The notes beneath the pieces are model-generated. The model saw nothing but the letters and a program-made list of their open reading frames with translations. It searched no databases and was not told the origin of the DNA. The translations under genes and the position numbers were made by a program. This document shows positions 18,979-27,905 of a DNA stretch of 64,000 nt, piece by piece. The first letter of the stretch is position 1. Each line of letters opens with the position of its first letter. Origin of the DNA: Marinobacter shengliensis (GTDB lineage Bacteria > Pseudomonadota > Gammaproteobacteria > Pseudomonadales > Oleiphilaceae); assembly GCF_003007715.1 (NCBI RefSeq), contig NZ_PXNO01000027.1, positions 124,001 to 188,000 on the forward strand, given 5' to 3'.

Positions 18979-20097
18979 ATGAAACGGATAACACTTTTTG
19001 GAGCAGCGGTTAGCTTGCTTGTTGGAGGCCAGGTATACGCTGAGGCTGCCACGCAGCACGGCTTAGGCCAGGAAACCACCTCTGACAGGCCACAGCCTGA
19101 TCGTCGGCAAGGTCACGCTTATCTGGGCGTCCGCGCAGGGTGGGCGTCCTTTCATGGCTTCTGCGAATCAGACTCACTGAGCTGTAGTAACGACACCTTT
19201 GGCTATGGGCTTTATGGTGGGTATCAGTTCAATGACTGGTTGGGCCTGGAAGCGGGTGGAACGTCTTATGGCACGCCGGATTCTCGCTACCCTGCTGGCA
19301 AAGTAGAGGCAGAAACTTATGGCGCAGAGCTGGCTGTCAAACTGGGCTACCCACTGACCGACAATGCTGAACTCTTTACTCGGCTTGGAGGCGGTTATCA
19401 GCGCATTGACAAAACCTATTCGCCGCGGCCTGACACCTTAAAAAGTCGTGACTGGAACCCGATGGCATCGGTGGGTGTGGACTATCGCCTGTCCCAGCGT
19501 TGGTCGCTGCGCGGCGAATACCAGTTTATTGATGGTGTAGGCAACAACGCCACCGACAAGGCGGATCTGCACTTCACCTCGCTGGGTGTGACCTATCACT
19601 TCGGGCAACAGGCGCCTGCGGCTCATGCGCCGGTTGAAATGGCGTCTGTGGTGGAGCCCAAGGCGGAACCTCAGATGCCGGTTGCACCAGCCCCTCGCTA
19701 CGTGATGGTTGAGAAAACACGCGTCTTCGATTCAGAAGCCCTGTTTGATGTTGGTTCAGCCGTTATCAAGGACACTAGTCCCCTTCTGCCACTGGTTGAT
19801 CAGATTAAACGGCACGATCAGGGCGCCATTATGCTGATTGGCTACTCCGATTCAACGGGGCCTGCGGCCTACAACCTGCGGTTATCAGAGGCGCGCGCGC
19901 AATCGGTGGCGGATTACCTCGAGCAGCAGGGGGTTGTGCCTTCCCGTCTGAGCGTTAAGGGACTGGGCGAAGCGAACCCGGTTGCCAGCAATGACAGCCC
20001 CGAAGGGCGCGCCAAAAATCGCCGGGTTGAGGTGCGGTTTACCACCACGGTTAGAGAGACACGGAAAGTAACCAGCGGACAGGTAGGTAATCAATGA
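18979..20097 (+). CDS. OmpA-family outer-membrane protein
   Basis: 372 residues: signal peptide (about 1-21, ends QVYA), an eight-strand OmpA-type barrel (about 45-210; AYLGVRAGWASFHG to LHFTSLGVTYHFG), a Pro/Ala/Glu-rich hinge, and a C-terminal OmpA/MotB peptidoglycan-binding domain (about 245-360; FDVGSAVIKD, YNLRLSEARAQSVADYL, NRRVEVRF). One cysteine pair (C57/C64 region) may close a surface loop. The stop overlaps the start of the next gene by 4 nt (ATGA), so this protein and the large repeat lipoprotein are translated together and may act together at the cell surface. Confidence 0.92.
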   Translation: MKRITLFGAAVSLLVGGQVYAEAATQHGLGQETTSDRPQPDRRQGHAYLGVRAGWASFHGFCESDSLSCSNDTFGYGLYGGYQFNDWLGLEAGGTSYGTPDSRYPAGKVEAETYGAELAVKLGYPLTDNAELFTRLGGGYQRIDKTYSPRPDTLKSRDWNPMASVGVDYRLSQRWSLRGEYQFIDGVGNNATDKADLHFTSLGVTYHFGQQAPAAHAPVEMASVVEPKAEPQMPVAPAPRYVMVEKTRVFDSEALFDVGSAVIKDTSPLLPLVDQIKRHDQGAIMLIGYSDSTGPAAYNLRLSEARAQSVADYLEQQGVVPSRLSVKGLGEANPVASNDSPEGRAKNRRVEVRFTTTVRETRKVTSGQVGNQ

Positions 20098-23090
20098 ACG
20101 TCAATATGAAAGTCGTTTGGGTCTATTTGTTATCCATATTTAGTGCTGTTTTGGTCGGCTGTGGCGGTGGAGACTCTGGTCTTGGTAAGGTGCCCAGTGT
20201 GGGCGAGGTGCCCAGTGTTCGGAGCGGGCAGGTGGCGTCGCTGGTTGTCACCCCTAAAAACGCGACCGTAGCAGTGGGTTTGACCGTTCAAATGCAGGCA
20301 GACGCTGTGCAGAACGACGGCCAGGTCGTGAGTGTAACGACGAATCCGGGGCTGACCTGGGCGTCAGAACATGAGAATGTCGCCACCATTGACAGCGAAG
20401 GTCGGTTGATCGGGCGCAGCCCGGGCACCGCTACCATTACCGCAGAGTTGGTGGATAAGGACGGTTCAACGGTGTCGGATTCGGTTACCGTAACGGTGAA
20501 GCCCGCCATCGTTCAGTCGCTGCAGGTGACCCCGCCCTCGGACACCGTGCCCGCAGGCCTTGGTAAGCAATTCTCAGCGACGGCGGTGCTGTCTGATGGC
20601 ACCACGTACGACATTACTCGTGATACCAACACGAAGTGGTCATCAGAAGATGGGGCCATAGCCACTATTAGCGCTTTGGGTTTGGCCACCGGCGAGCGCC
20701 AGGGCTCCGTTAAAATTCGAGCGTCCTATGAAACGCCTGATGGCTTGATTCTGCGGGATGAAGTGGCTTTGACGGTTACCTCGGCGGTGATCGAGCGATT
20801 GCAGGTTACCTCGAAAAGCAAGAACAGTCCGGTTGGCGTGACAACTGAATTCAAGGCAGTGGCGCTCATGTCTGATGGCGATGCCTTTGATGTCACTAAC
20901 GATCCGGCCACCGGCTGGCGAACCTCAGATGCCAGCATCGCGACGATTACCACCGGACAGCCCGACAACAATGGTCAGGCGGTTGGTCACGCCGTTGGCG
21001 AGGTATCGGTCACGGCCAGTACCACCATTAACGGCGTGACCGTGGATGGCGAAATAATGTTGAACATCACGGCCCCGATACCATTGAGGATGAGCGTGTC
21101 GCCGGCGATAGCCAGCATTGCTAAAGGAATCGAACAGCCGTTCTCCGCCAACCTGAAGTATTCAGATGGTTTGACGCGCTCGGTCACCAGCGACCCGGCA
21201 ATCAGCTGGGTCTCTGACACAACCAGCGTTGCGACTATTCAGCGGGATGGAAGGGCCACGGGCGAAGACGTGGGCACTGCGATCCTCAAGGCGTCCGGCA
21301 CGTTTGACGGAGTTACCCTGTTGGCATCGGCGACCCTGACAGTGACCCAGGCGGAAGTGGTGAGCCTTGAGGTGACCCCGGCTGAGGCCGAGGTGCCGGT
21401 GGGGCATAAAAAAGCGTTCTTTGCCACCGTCACCATGACCGACGGTTCAAAAGAGGACGTGACGGGCAACGCTAATCTTAGCTGGACCTCAGATGCCACG
21501 GGCATTGCGACGGTGATTGCCAAGGGGCAAGCATCCGGCGTGACGGAGGGGGTTGCCAATATCACGGCCTCCTACCCCTCGCCGGCAGGCGGAGCGCCGA
21601 TGACTGGGTCAGCTACCCTGACAGTGATCGGGGCGGTACTGGAAAGCATCGAAGTACCGGCCTCAGTGGAACTGTACGCTCTTGGTACAGCAACTATAAC
21701 CGCAAACGGTGTCTATTCCGATGGCAGCTCCCGGGATATCACTAAAGATGTAGGCTGGACTGGTCATAGCCCATTGATGGTCTCAGTTGGCAGTGGTGCT
21801 GAAGACGGTGGTGTGGTTACCTCTATCTCGCTTCCGTATTTTGGGATCCAGCTCGGGGAGACACAGACGCGAGCTAAGCTAACCAATAGCCTCGGTGAGG
21901 AAATCGTCAGCGACGATGTGGTGATAAAAGTGGTTGCCCCAGCAGAAGAGGTAATCACCTGGGGAGTTACCAAGTATGGAGGGGACAGTTCTTCGGTGCG
22001 TTACCAGCTTACTGATGTGGTGGATATTTCCAGTGCCAACCGGGCTTTTGCGGCCCTGAAAGGGGATGGCACAGTGGTTACCTGGGGAGCCTGGGCGGGT
22101 GGAAACAGTGACGAGGTACAGGATCAACTGGTTAACGTGAAGAGTATCACGGGTAACAATGGCGCCTTTGCCGCGATCCGGGAAGATGGCAGCGTTGTCA
22201 CCTGGGGCACCCCTGCCCTCGGAGGCAATAGCAGCCATGTGAAAGACGAGTTGATCAATGTTCGGAGCGTTCATTCTGCCTGGAACTATGCCGATCATGT
22301 TACTGGGCGGGCCTTTGCTGCGCTCCGAGAGGACGGCGGTGTCGTCGCGTGGGGTGATGCCCTCTATGGCGGGGACGCCAGCGCGGTGAAAGATGATGTA
22401 GTCAATGTTCGGGCCATCGCTGCCAGCCCGGCAGCCTTTGCCGCGGTAAAGGAGGATGGCACGGTGGTCACCTGGGGTGATCCGGCAAAAGGTGGCGACA
22501 GCAGCGCGGTTGAAGACAAGCTCACCAATGTAAAGTCTGTTTTTTCTAATGGTTGGGGCTTTGCGGCGGTCCGGGAGGATGGCTCGGTGGTGACTTGGGG
22601 CCGGTCAATTAGCGGGGGTGATAGCAGCTCAGTTCAAGCCCAGCTGACGGACGTTCGATCGGTTGTTGGTACTCAGAATGCCTTTGCCGCGCTCCGAGGA
22701 GATGGTTCGGTAGTGTCTTGGGGCGCGTCGGCTTTTGGAGGCGACAGCAGCGCGGTGCACGACCAGCTAACGGACGTGACTGCTATTTTTCACACCACCG
22801 CTGCCTTTGCCGCACTCAAGTCAGATGGAACGGTGGTTACGTGGGGGGGAGATTACCCGTCCGCGGATAGCAGTGCAGTGCAGGACAAACTCAGGGACGT
22901 AGTCACTATTTCTTCAAACCGGTCGGCGTTTGCGGCGCTTAAAGCGGATGGTTCTGTGGTTACCTGGGGACGCGAACAAAATGGAGGGGACAGCAGCGCG
23001 GTGAAAGACAAGCTCACTAACGTCCAGAAGGTTGTTGGCAATGGTGGGACTGCTTTTGCGGCGCTGAGAAAAGTGGACGAAACGGAGTAA
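20094..23090 (+). CDS. Surface lipoprotein with six Ig-like and nine RCC1-like repeats
   Basis: 998 residues. A lipoprotein signal (lipobox LVGC, Cys about 23, then GGGDSG) is followed by six tandem BIG2-type Ig-like domains of about 90 residues (about 45-610; each has LxVTPxxxxVPxG, SDGxxxDIT, W-S and GxxSGxxxGxAxITA features). Nine repeats of about 45 residues follow (about 620-995) with the pattern AFAAL-DGSVVTWG and GGDSSAV-D-L-NV, forming an RCC1-like beta-propeller. Ig stalk plus propeller suggests an adhesin or ligand-binding surface protein; the ligand is unknown. It overlaps the ompA-like gene by 4 nt. The repeats are near-identical enough to recombine. A strong terminator follows. 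Confidence 0.9.
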   Translation: MNVNMKVVWVYLLSIFSAVLVGCGGGDSGLGKVPSVGEVPSVRSGQVASLVVTPKNATVAVGLTVQMQADAVQNDGQVVSVTTNPGLTWASEHENVATIDSEGRLIGRSPGTATITAELVDKDGSTVSDSVTVTVKPAIVQSLQVTPPSDTVPAGLGKQFSATAVLSDGTTYDITRDTNTKWSSEDGAIATISALGLATGERQGSVKIRASYETPDGLILRDEVALTVTSAVIERLQVTSKSKNSPVGVTTEFKAVALMSDGDAFDVTNDPATGWRTSDASIATITTGQPDNNGQAVGHAVGEVSVTASTTINGVTVDGEIMLNITAPIPLRMSVSPAIASIAKGIEQPFSANLKYSDGLTRSVTSDPAISWVSDTTSVATIQRDGRATGEDVGTAILKASGTFDGVTLLASATLTVTQAEVVSLEVTPAEAEVPVGHKKAFFATVTMTDGSKEDVTGNANLSWTSDATGIATVIAKGQASGVTEGVANITASYPSPAGGAPMTGSATLTVIGAVLESIEVPASVELYALGTATITANGVYSDGSSRDITKDVGWTGHSPLMVSVGSGAEDGGVVTSISLPYFGIQLGETQTRAKLTNSLGEEIVSDDVVIKVVAPAEEVITWGVTKYGGDSSSVRYQLTDVVDISSANRAFAALKGDGTVVTWGAWAGGNSDEVQDQLVNVKSITGNNGAFAAIREDGSVVTWGTPALGGNSSHVKDELINVRSVHSAWNYADHVTGRAFAALREDGGVVAWGDALYGGDASAVKDDVVNVRAIAASPAAFAAVKEDGTVVTWGDPAKGGDSSAVEDKLTNVKSVFSNGWGFAAVREDGSVVTWGRSISGGDSSSVQAQLTDVRSVVGTQNAFAALRGDGSVVSWGASAFGGDSSAVHDQLTDVTAIFHTTAAFAALKSDGTVVTWGGDYPSADSSAVQDKLRDVVTISSNRSAFAALKADGSVVTWGREQNGGDSSAVKDKLTNVQKVVGNGGTAFAALRKVDETE

Positions 23091-23095
23091 CGTTG

Positions 23096-23138
23096 CAGTC
23101 TGACAAGCATCGAACATCAATACTTGTCAGACTGTTTT
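23096..23138 (+). terminator. Intrinsic terminator after the repeat lipoprotein
   Basis: Perfect 12-bp stem (23096-23107 with 23123-23134), 15-nt loop, then TTTT. Ends the ompA-like/lipoprotein operon. Confidence 0.85.
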
Positions 23139-23144
23139 CCAGAA

Positions 23145-23180
23145 ACACAAAACCCGGACCTTTCGGCCCGGGTTTTGTGT
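23145..23180 (-). terminator. Hairpin terminator downstream of tRNA-Pro
   Basis: A 12-bp perfect stem (23145-23156 with 23169-23180) lies just beyond the 3' end of the minus-strand tRNA-Pro. On that strand the descending arm ends GGGTTTTGTGT, giving a T-rich tail. Confidence 0.75.
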
Positions 23181-23189
23181 AGGGAATTC

Positions 23190-23267
<78 letters not shown>

Positions 23268-23377
23268 AAACTGCTGCCCACCAAGAAAAGAGGTTTATCT
23301 CAGTGGCTTAGCGGGAGCGAAGTCTACACCAGCCCACGGTAAAAATAAACAGGGAGCGGGCGATTTTCTTCGGCGGA

Positions 23378-25021
23378 TTATCGCAGTTTGGTTTCCCGCA
23401 GTTTCAGGATGAATTCCGGCGGCTCAAAGGTATCGGGCCGGGCTTCTTCCCAGTATTTGTCGAATACCGTCAGGCCGGTTTTGCCTTCCAGCAGGGCGCC
23501 GGGTTCCAGAAACGGGAACAGGTCCAGATAGCTATGTATTTCCGTTTTGGAGACGCGCCGGACAATATGCTCGGGGCCCAGTTCGGAGGGGTGTTTCAGG
23601 CCAGATGCTTCCAGCAGGTTCTGAAGGGCGTCCAGCGTGTTCTTGTGGTAGTTGAATACCCGTTCGCTTTTCAGGGGAACGTCCAGTTTGTTGCCCCGGC
23701 GTGGGTCCTGGGTGGCTATCCCGCTGGGGCAGCGTCCGGTATGGCAGTTAAGGGCCTGGATGCATCCCAGGGCAAACATATAGCCGCGAGCGGCGTTACA
23801 CCAGTCTGCACCGAGTGCCAGGGTGCGGGCAATGTTAAAGGCCGAGGTGATCTTTCCGGCGGCGCCAATGGCGATGTCTTCCCGAAGGTTGGTGCCTACC
23901 AGGGTGTTGTGTACCAGCAACAGGGCTTCGGTCATGGGCATGCCCAGCCGGTTGATGAACTCGAGGGGCGCGGCACCGGTTCCTCCTTCGCCGCCGTCTA
24001 CCACAATAAAATCAGGCTTCTTGCCGGTTGCCAGCATGGCTTTGACAATGGCAAACCACTCCCAGGGGTGACCAATGGCCAGTTTGAAACCGACCGGCTT
24101 GCCACCGGAGAGTTCGCGAAGCTGCTCCAGAAACTCCAGAAGCTCTACCGGGTTGGAAAAAGCGGAATGGCTTGCCGGGGATACGCAGTCTTCGCCGACC
24201 TGAACGCCTCGGGCTTCGGCAATCTCTTGGGTTACTTTTTCACCGGGCAGAATGCCGCCATGGCCGGGTTTGGCACCTTGGGATAGTTTGACCTCTATCA
24301 TTTTAACCTGATCAATGCAGGCATTTTCCCGGAACATATCCGGGTTAAAGCTGCCGTCTGGATGTCGGCAGCCGAAATAGCCGGAACCAATTTCCCAAAC
24401 CAGATCGCCGCCTGGCTTCCTGTGGTAACGGGAGATAGAGCCCTCGCCGGTGTCGTGGTAGAACCCGCCTTTGCGCGCACCGGAATTCAGGCTGAGAATG
24501 GCGTTGGCAGACAGCGAGCCAAAACTCATGGCGGAAATGTTGAAGACGCTGGCGCTGTAGGGCTTGTCGCAGTTCTTGCCGATCACAATACGGAAGTCGC
24601 TGGAGCTCAACTTGCTTGGTGTAAGGGAATGGTTCATCCATTCGAACCCCTCCTCATACATGCCGAGTTGTGAGCCAAACGGTCTCTTATCGAGTACGTT
24701 CTTGGCCCGTTGGTAAACAATGGTGCGTTGTTCCCGGGAGAATGGCCGTTCTTCGGTGTCTGACTGGATGAAGTACTGCCGGATTTCCGGCCCCACGGAC
24801 TCAAACAGGTAGCGAAAGTTCGCCATGATCGGATAGTTGCGACTTACCGTATGACTTCTCTGAAGCAAATCCCAGGTTCCCAGGGTGGTCAATCCAGCGA
24901 AAATCAATGGAATAACGTATCCAGCGCCTGCCCACAAAGTGATCGGTAAGGAAATGATCAGACCGGCAATGCTGATTACATAGGCCGAGTAGCGCAGCGG
25001 GAAGGTGGTGGTTTTCGGCAT
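23378..25021 (-). CDS. FMN-binding glutamate synthase-domain protein (GltB2-type)
   Basis: 547 residues. Two N-terminal hydrophobic helices (about 11-50) anchor a domain homologous to the FMN/Fe-S synthase domain of GltB: SAMSFGSLSANAILSLNSGA, LSQGAKPGHGGILPGEKVT, DFIVVDGGEGGTGAAPLEF and NCHTGRCPSGIATQDP with clustered cysteines. The glutaminase domain of true GOGAT is absent, so ammonia-dependent glutamate synthesis or another FMN reaction is possible; the physiological substrate is not known. AGAGG precedes the ATG. It is divergent from the BCCT gene. Confidence 0.9.
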   Translation of the reverse strand: MPKTTTFPLRYSAYVISIAGLIISLPITLWAGAGYVIPLIFAGLTTLGTWDLLQRSHTVSRNYPIMANFRYLFESVGPEIRQYFIQSDTEERPFSREQRTIVYQRAKNVLDKRPFGSQLGMYEEGFEWMNHSLTPSKLSSSDFRIVIGKNCDKPYSASVFNISAMSFGSLSANAILSLNSGARKGGFYHDTGEGSISRYHRKPGGDLVWEIGSGYFGCRHPDGSFNPDMFRENACIDQVKMIEVKLSQGAKPGHGGILPGEKVTQEIAEARGVQVGEDCVSPASHSAFSNPVELLEFLEQLRELSGGKPVGFKLAIGHPWEWFAIVKAMLATGKKPDFIVVDGGEGGTGAAPLEFINRLGMPMTEALLLVHNTLVGTNLREDIAIGAAGKITSAFNIARTLALGADWCNAARGYMFALGCIQALNCHTGRCPSGIATQDPRRGNKLDVPLKSERVFNYHKNTLDALQNLLEASGLKHPSELGPEHIVRRVSKTEIHSYLDLFPFLEPGALLEGKTGLTVFDKYWEEARPDTFEPPEFILKLRETKLR

Positions 25022-25186
25022 GGATACCTCTGTGGTCGGTGCGGGTCACGCCAAATTGGCGTGGGTTCAAGTATATCTTACGGCTTGCAGTGCGGAGGGG
25101 TTCAGATAGATGTCCGGTTGTACTTTCGCTTCTGAAATCTGGTCTATGCTTGAATGTGCAGTGATGACACATGTCAACTTTTGATG

Positions 25187-25200
25187 TTTTGAGCTCAAAA
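25187..25200. promoter_or_regulatory. 14-bp perfect palindrome upstream of the BCCT gene
   Basis: TTTTGAGCTCAAAA lies in the 275-bp divergent gap between the GltB2-type gene and the BCCT transporter, 97 bp before the transporter start. It could be a dimeric-regulator operator; no regulator gene is adjacent and no factor can be named. Confidence 0.3.
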
Positions 25201-25296
25201 TAATAAGATGACTAGCTTGTAATCTATGAGGATAGATTCACAGCTAATGAACCCGAACGAATATTCAATCGTCACACCAGACCAGGAGGCGCCAAC

Positions 25297-26889
25297 GTGG
25301 GCGAGGTAGTGAAAGACGAATATCAGACGGATTACGTCGCAGGCCAGGACAACATAAGACCGTTTGGACTGGACCTCCATAACTGGGTATTCCCGGTCAC
25401 ATCAGTCATTGTTGTGCTGTTTGTCATAGCAACCCTGATGTTCCCGACAGCCGCCAAGGAAACGTTGGACGGCATGAAGTGGGACATTATCGGATCCTTT
25501 GACTGGTTCTTCCTGATCAGTGCCAACATCTTTGTGGTGGTTAGCCTGGCCCTGATCTTCATGCCCGTAGGCAAAATACGGATTGGCGGTCAGGAGGCAA
25601 CGCCGGAATTCTCGACAATGTCGTGGTTTGCCATGTTGTTCGCAGCGGGTATGGGGATTGGCCTGATGTTCTGGGCCGTAGCAGAACCCGTGGCTTACTA
25701 CACCGGCTGGTATGAGACGCCGTTCAATGTAGAGGCGAACTCGGCCGAGGCCCGTAACATGGCCATGGGCGCGACTCTGTACCACTGGGGTCTGCACCCA
25801 TGGGCAATCTACGCTGTGGTCGCCTTGTCGTTGGCGTTCTTTGCTTACAACAAGAACATGCCCCTGACCATCCGCTCAGCCTTTTTCCCGCTCCTGAAAG
25901 ATAAAGTGTGGGGCTGGCCTGGGCATGTCATTGATGTGCTGGCAGTGGTCGCCACCATCTTTGGTTTGGCGACGTCCCTCGGCTTTGGTGCGCAGCAGGC
26001 TGCCTCGGGCCTGGACTACCTGTTTGGTATGGGCGCCGGGATCAATGTTCAGATGGCCATTATTGTTGGTGTCACGGCATTGGCGCTGATTTCGGTGCTT
26101 CGCGGTCTGGATGGCGGCGTCAAGGTGCTCAGTAACATCAATATGGTCACCGCTGGCGTCCTGCTGGCCTTCGTGATTTTCGCTGGCCCGACCCTGGCCA
26201 TCGTCGAGACCATCTGGATTACGTCATCCACCTACGTGGCTAACGTGGTGCCTCTGAGCAATCCGTTTGGCCGTGAAGACGAGGCCTGGTTCCAGGGCTG
26301 GACTGTCTTCTACTGGGCCTGGTGGATTTCCTGGTCACCGTTCGTGGGTATGTTTATCGCCCGGGTGTCCAAGGGCCGGACAGTGCGCGAGTTTGTAACT
26401 GCGGTACTGATCATCCCAACCCTGATTACCACCGTGTGGATGAGTGGGTTTGGTGGCTCCGCCCTGGATCAGATCCAGCAAGGCATGGGTGCACTGGCAG
26501 AGGACGGCCTGACAGAAGTCTCGCTGGCGACTTTCCAGATGTTCGCCAACCTGCCGCTGACCGGAATCATCTCCTTTGTGGGTATTGTTCTGGTGCTGGT
26601 GTTCTTCGTGACATCGTCGGATTCTGGCTCACTGGTCATCGATAGCATTACTGCCGGTGGCAAGACCGATGCACCGACGGCTCAGCGTGTGTTCTGGGTG
26701 GTGATGGAAGGTGCGATTGCCGCAGCCTTGATCTTTGGTGGCGGTGACGACGCCCTGGGGGCCATTCAGGCGGTGGCCATCAGTGCCGGCCTGCCGTTCA
26801 CTGTCGTGCTGCTGATCATGACATGGGGCCTGTTGAAAGGCCTGACACACGAACGAAAACTGTTGTTGCAACGCGGTGAGCTGCTCTGA
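25297..26889 (+). CDS. BCCT-family transporter (glycine betaine/choline/carnitine type)
   Basis: 530-residue inner-membrane carrier with 12 predicted helices. Seen: AAGMGIGLMFWAVAEPVAYY (helix 3 substrate region), HWGLHPWAIYA, the aromatic box and signature WTVFYWAWWISWSPFVGMFI followed by ARVSKGRTVREF, and SSDSGSLVIDS. BCCT proteins import quaternary ammonium compounds, often for osmoprotection in marine bacteria. The cytoplasmic tails are short, so strong osmosensing of the BetP type is less likely. The start is GTG at 25297 with AGGAGG 7 nt upstream. No betaine catabolic genes are adjacent. Confidence 0.95.
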   Translation: MGEVVKDEYQTDYVAGQDNIRPFGLDLHNWVFPVTSVIVVLFVIATLMFPTAAKETLDGMKWDIIGSFDWFFLISANIFVVVSLALIFMPVGKIRIGGQEATPEFSTMSWFAMLFAAGMGIGLMFWAVAEPVAYYTGWYETPFNVEANSAEARNMAMGATLYHWGLHPWAIYAVVALSLAFFAYNKNMPLTIRSAFFPLLKDKVWGWPGHVIDVLAVVATIFGLATSLGFGAQQAASGLDYLFGMGAGINVQMAIIVGVTALALISVLRGLDGGVKVLSNINMVTAGVLLAFVIFAGPTLAIVETIWITSSTYVANVVPLSNPFGREDEAWFQGWTVFYWAWWISWSPFVGMFIARVSKGRTVREFVTAVLIIPTLITTVWMSGFGGSALDQIQQGMGALAEDGLTEVSLATFQMFANLPLTGIISFVGIVLVLVFFVTSSDSGSLVIDSITAGGKTDAPTAQRVFWVVMEGAIAAALIFGGGDDALGAIQAVAISAGLPFTVVLLIMTWGLLKGLTHERKLLLQRGELL

Positions 26890-26904
26890 CGGAGCAGCCT
26901 TCAC

Positions 26905-26947
26905 GGCCACAAAAAACCGGAGCTTAGTGCTCCGGTTTTTTGTGGCC
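26905..26947. terminator. Bidirectional intrinsic terminator
   Basis: A 19-bp perfect stem (26905-26923 with 26929-26947) has a 5-nt loop and A6/T6 runs inside the arms. It ends both the BCCT gene and the convergent ATP-grasp operon. Confidence 0.93.
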
Positions 26948-26956
26948 TGCCGCTTG

Positions 26957-27904
26957 TCAGAATTTCCCGAAAGCTCCCATCGCGTACTGAACACGCTCCC
27001 TGGGGCTGAAATGAGGGCGCTTAAGGGCCTCGATGTTTCTCAGCCTGGGTAACAGCCCCTCCCCGTTAGCCATCTGTATGGCCAGGCCAGGGCGTGCGTT
27101 GAGTTCCAGCAGCAGGGGGCCTTTCTGGGTGTCGACCACCAGGTCTACGCCCATATAGCCCAGCCCGGTGGCTTCATAGCATCGGGACGCCATTTCCAGC
27201 ATGTCTTCCCAGCTGTCAATCTGGATGTTTTCCAATGCCAGGCCAGTGTCCGGGTGCAGGGTGATCGGGCGATTGAACTGAACCGCGTTGAGGCTGCGGC
27301 CGGTGCCTATGTCCAGGCCAACACCAACGGCTCCCTGGTGCAGGTTGGCTTTGCCATCGGAATCCTTGGTGGCCAGTCGCAGCATGGCCATCACCGGATA
27401 ACCCTGGAAGATAATGATGCGGATATCCGGAACGCCCTGGAAGGAGTATCTGGCGAGGGAGGGGGTGGACTGTACCAGATCTTCCACAATCGCGACGTCT
27501 GGCGTTCCTGCCAGGGAATAGAGGCCGGCCAGAATGTTGGTCAGATGGCGTTCGAGCATAGCCACGGAAATACGGGCGCCAGAGGCCTTGACGTAGTCAT
27601 CGCCATCTCGCCCGGTGATCACGGTAATGCCTTTGCCACCGGAACCTTTGGCGGGCTTGATGGCGAAGCCAGCGAGCCCCTCGGCAATTTCCCGAAAATG
27701 GGATATTTCGTGTTGCTGGCGAACTACCTGCAACAACTCCGGGGTTTTGACGCCGTATTCGCTGACTGCCAGCTTGGTTTTCAGCTTGTTATCAACCAGC
27801 GGATAAGACTCCCGTTCATTGTACCGGGAAATGTAGTCCACATTTCGCCGGTTCATGTTCAGGATGCCAAGCTTTTTCAGTTTTCTGGGGGAAATCCAGT
27901 CCAT
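26957..27904 (-). CDS. RimK-related ATP-grasp ligase (alpha-L-glutamate ligase-like)
   Basis: 315-residue ATP-grasp enzyme. Seen: N-terminal NRRNVDYISRYNERESYPLV and lid motif FAIKPAKGSGGKGITVI (about 80-96); further on VPDIRIIIFQGYPVMAMLRL and the metal-binding end GVDLVVDTQKGPLLLELNAR. The family ('alpha-L-glutamate ligase-related') is expected to join an amino acid to a carboxylate on a protein, peptide or small molecule; the substrate is unknown. It is the last gene of a three-gene operon, 1 nt after the 7TM protein and downstream of a retropepsin-like protein. This clustering is conserved in many gammaproteobacteria. Confidence 0.9.
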   Translation of the reverse strand: MDWISPRKLKKLGILNMNRRNVDYISRYNERESYPLVDNKLKTKLAVSEYGVKTPELLQVVRQQHEISHFREIAEGLAGFAIKPAKGSGGKGITVITGRDGDDYVKASGARISVAMLERHLTNILAGLYSLAGTPDVAIVEDLVQSTPSLARYSFQGVPDIRIIIFQGYPVMAMLRLATKDSDGKANLHQGAVGVGLDIGTGRSLNAVQFNRPITLHPDTGLALENIQIDSWEDMLEMASRCYEATGLGYMGVDLVVDTQKGPLLLELNARPGLAIQMANGEGLLPRLRNIEALKRPHFSPRERVQYAMGAFGKF

Positions 27905-27905
27905 A

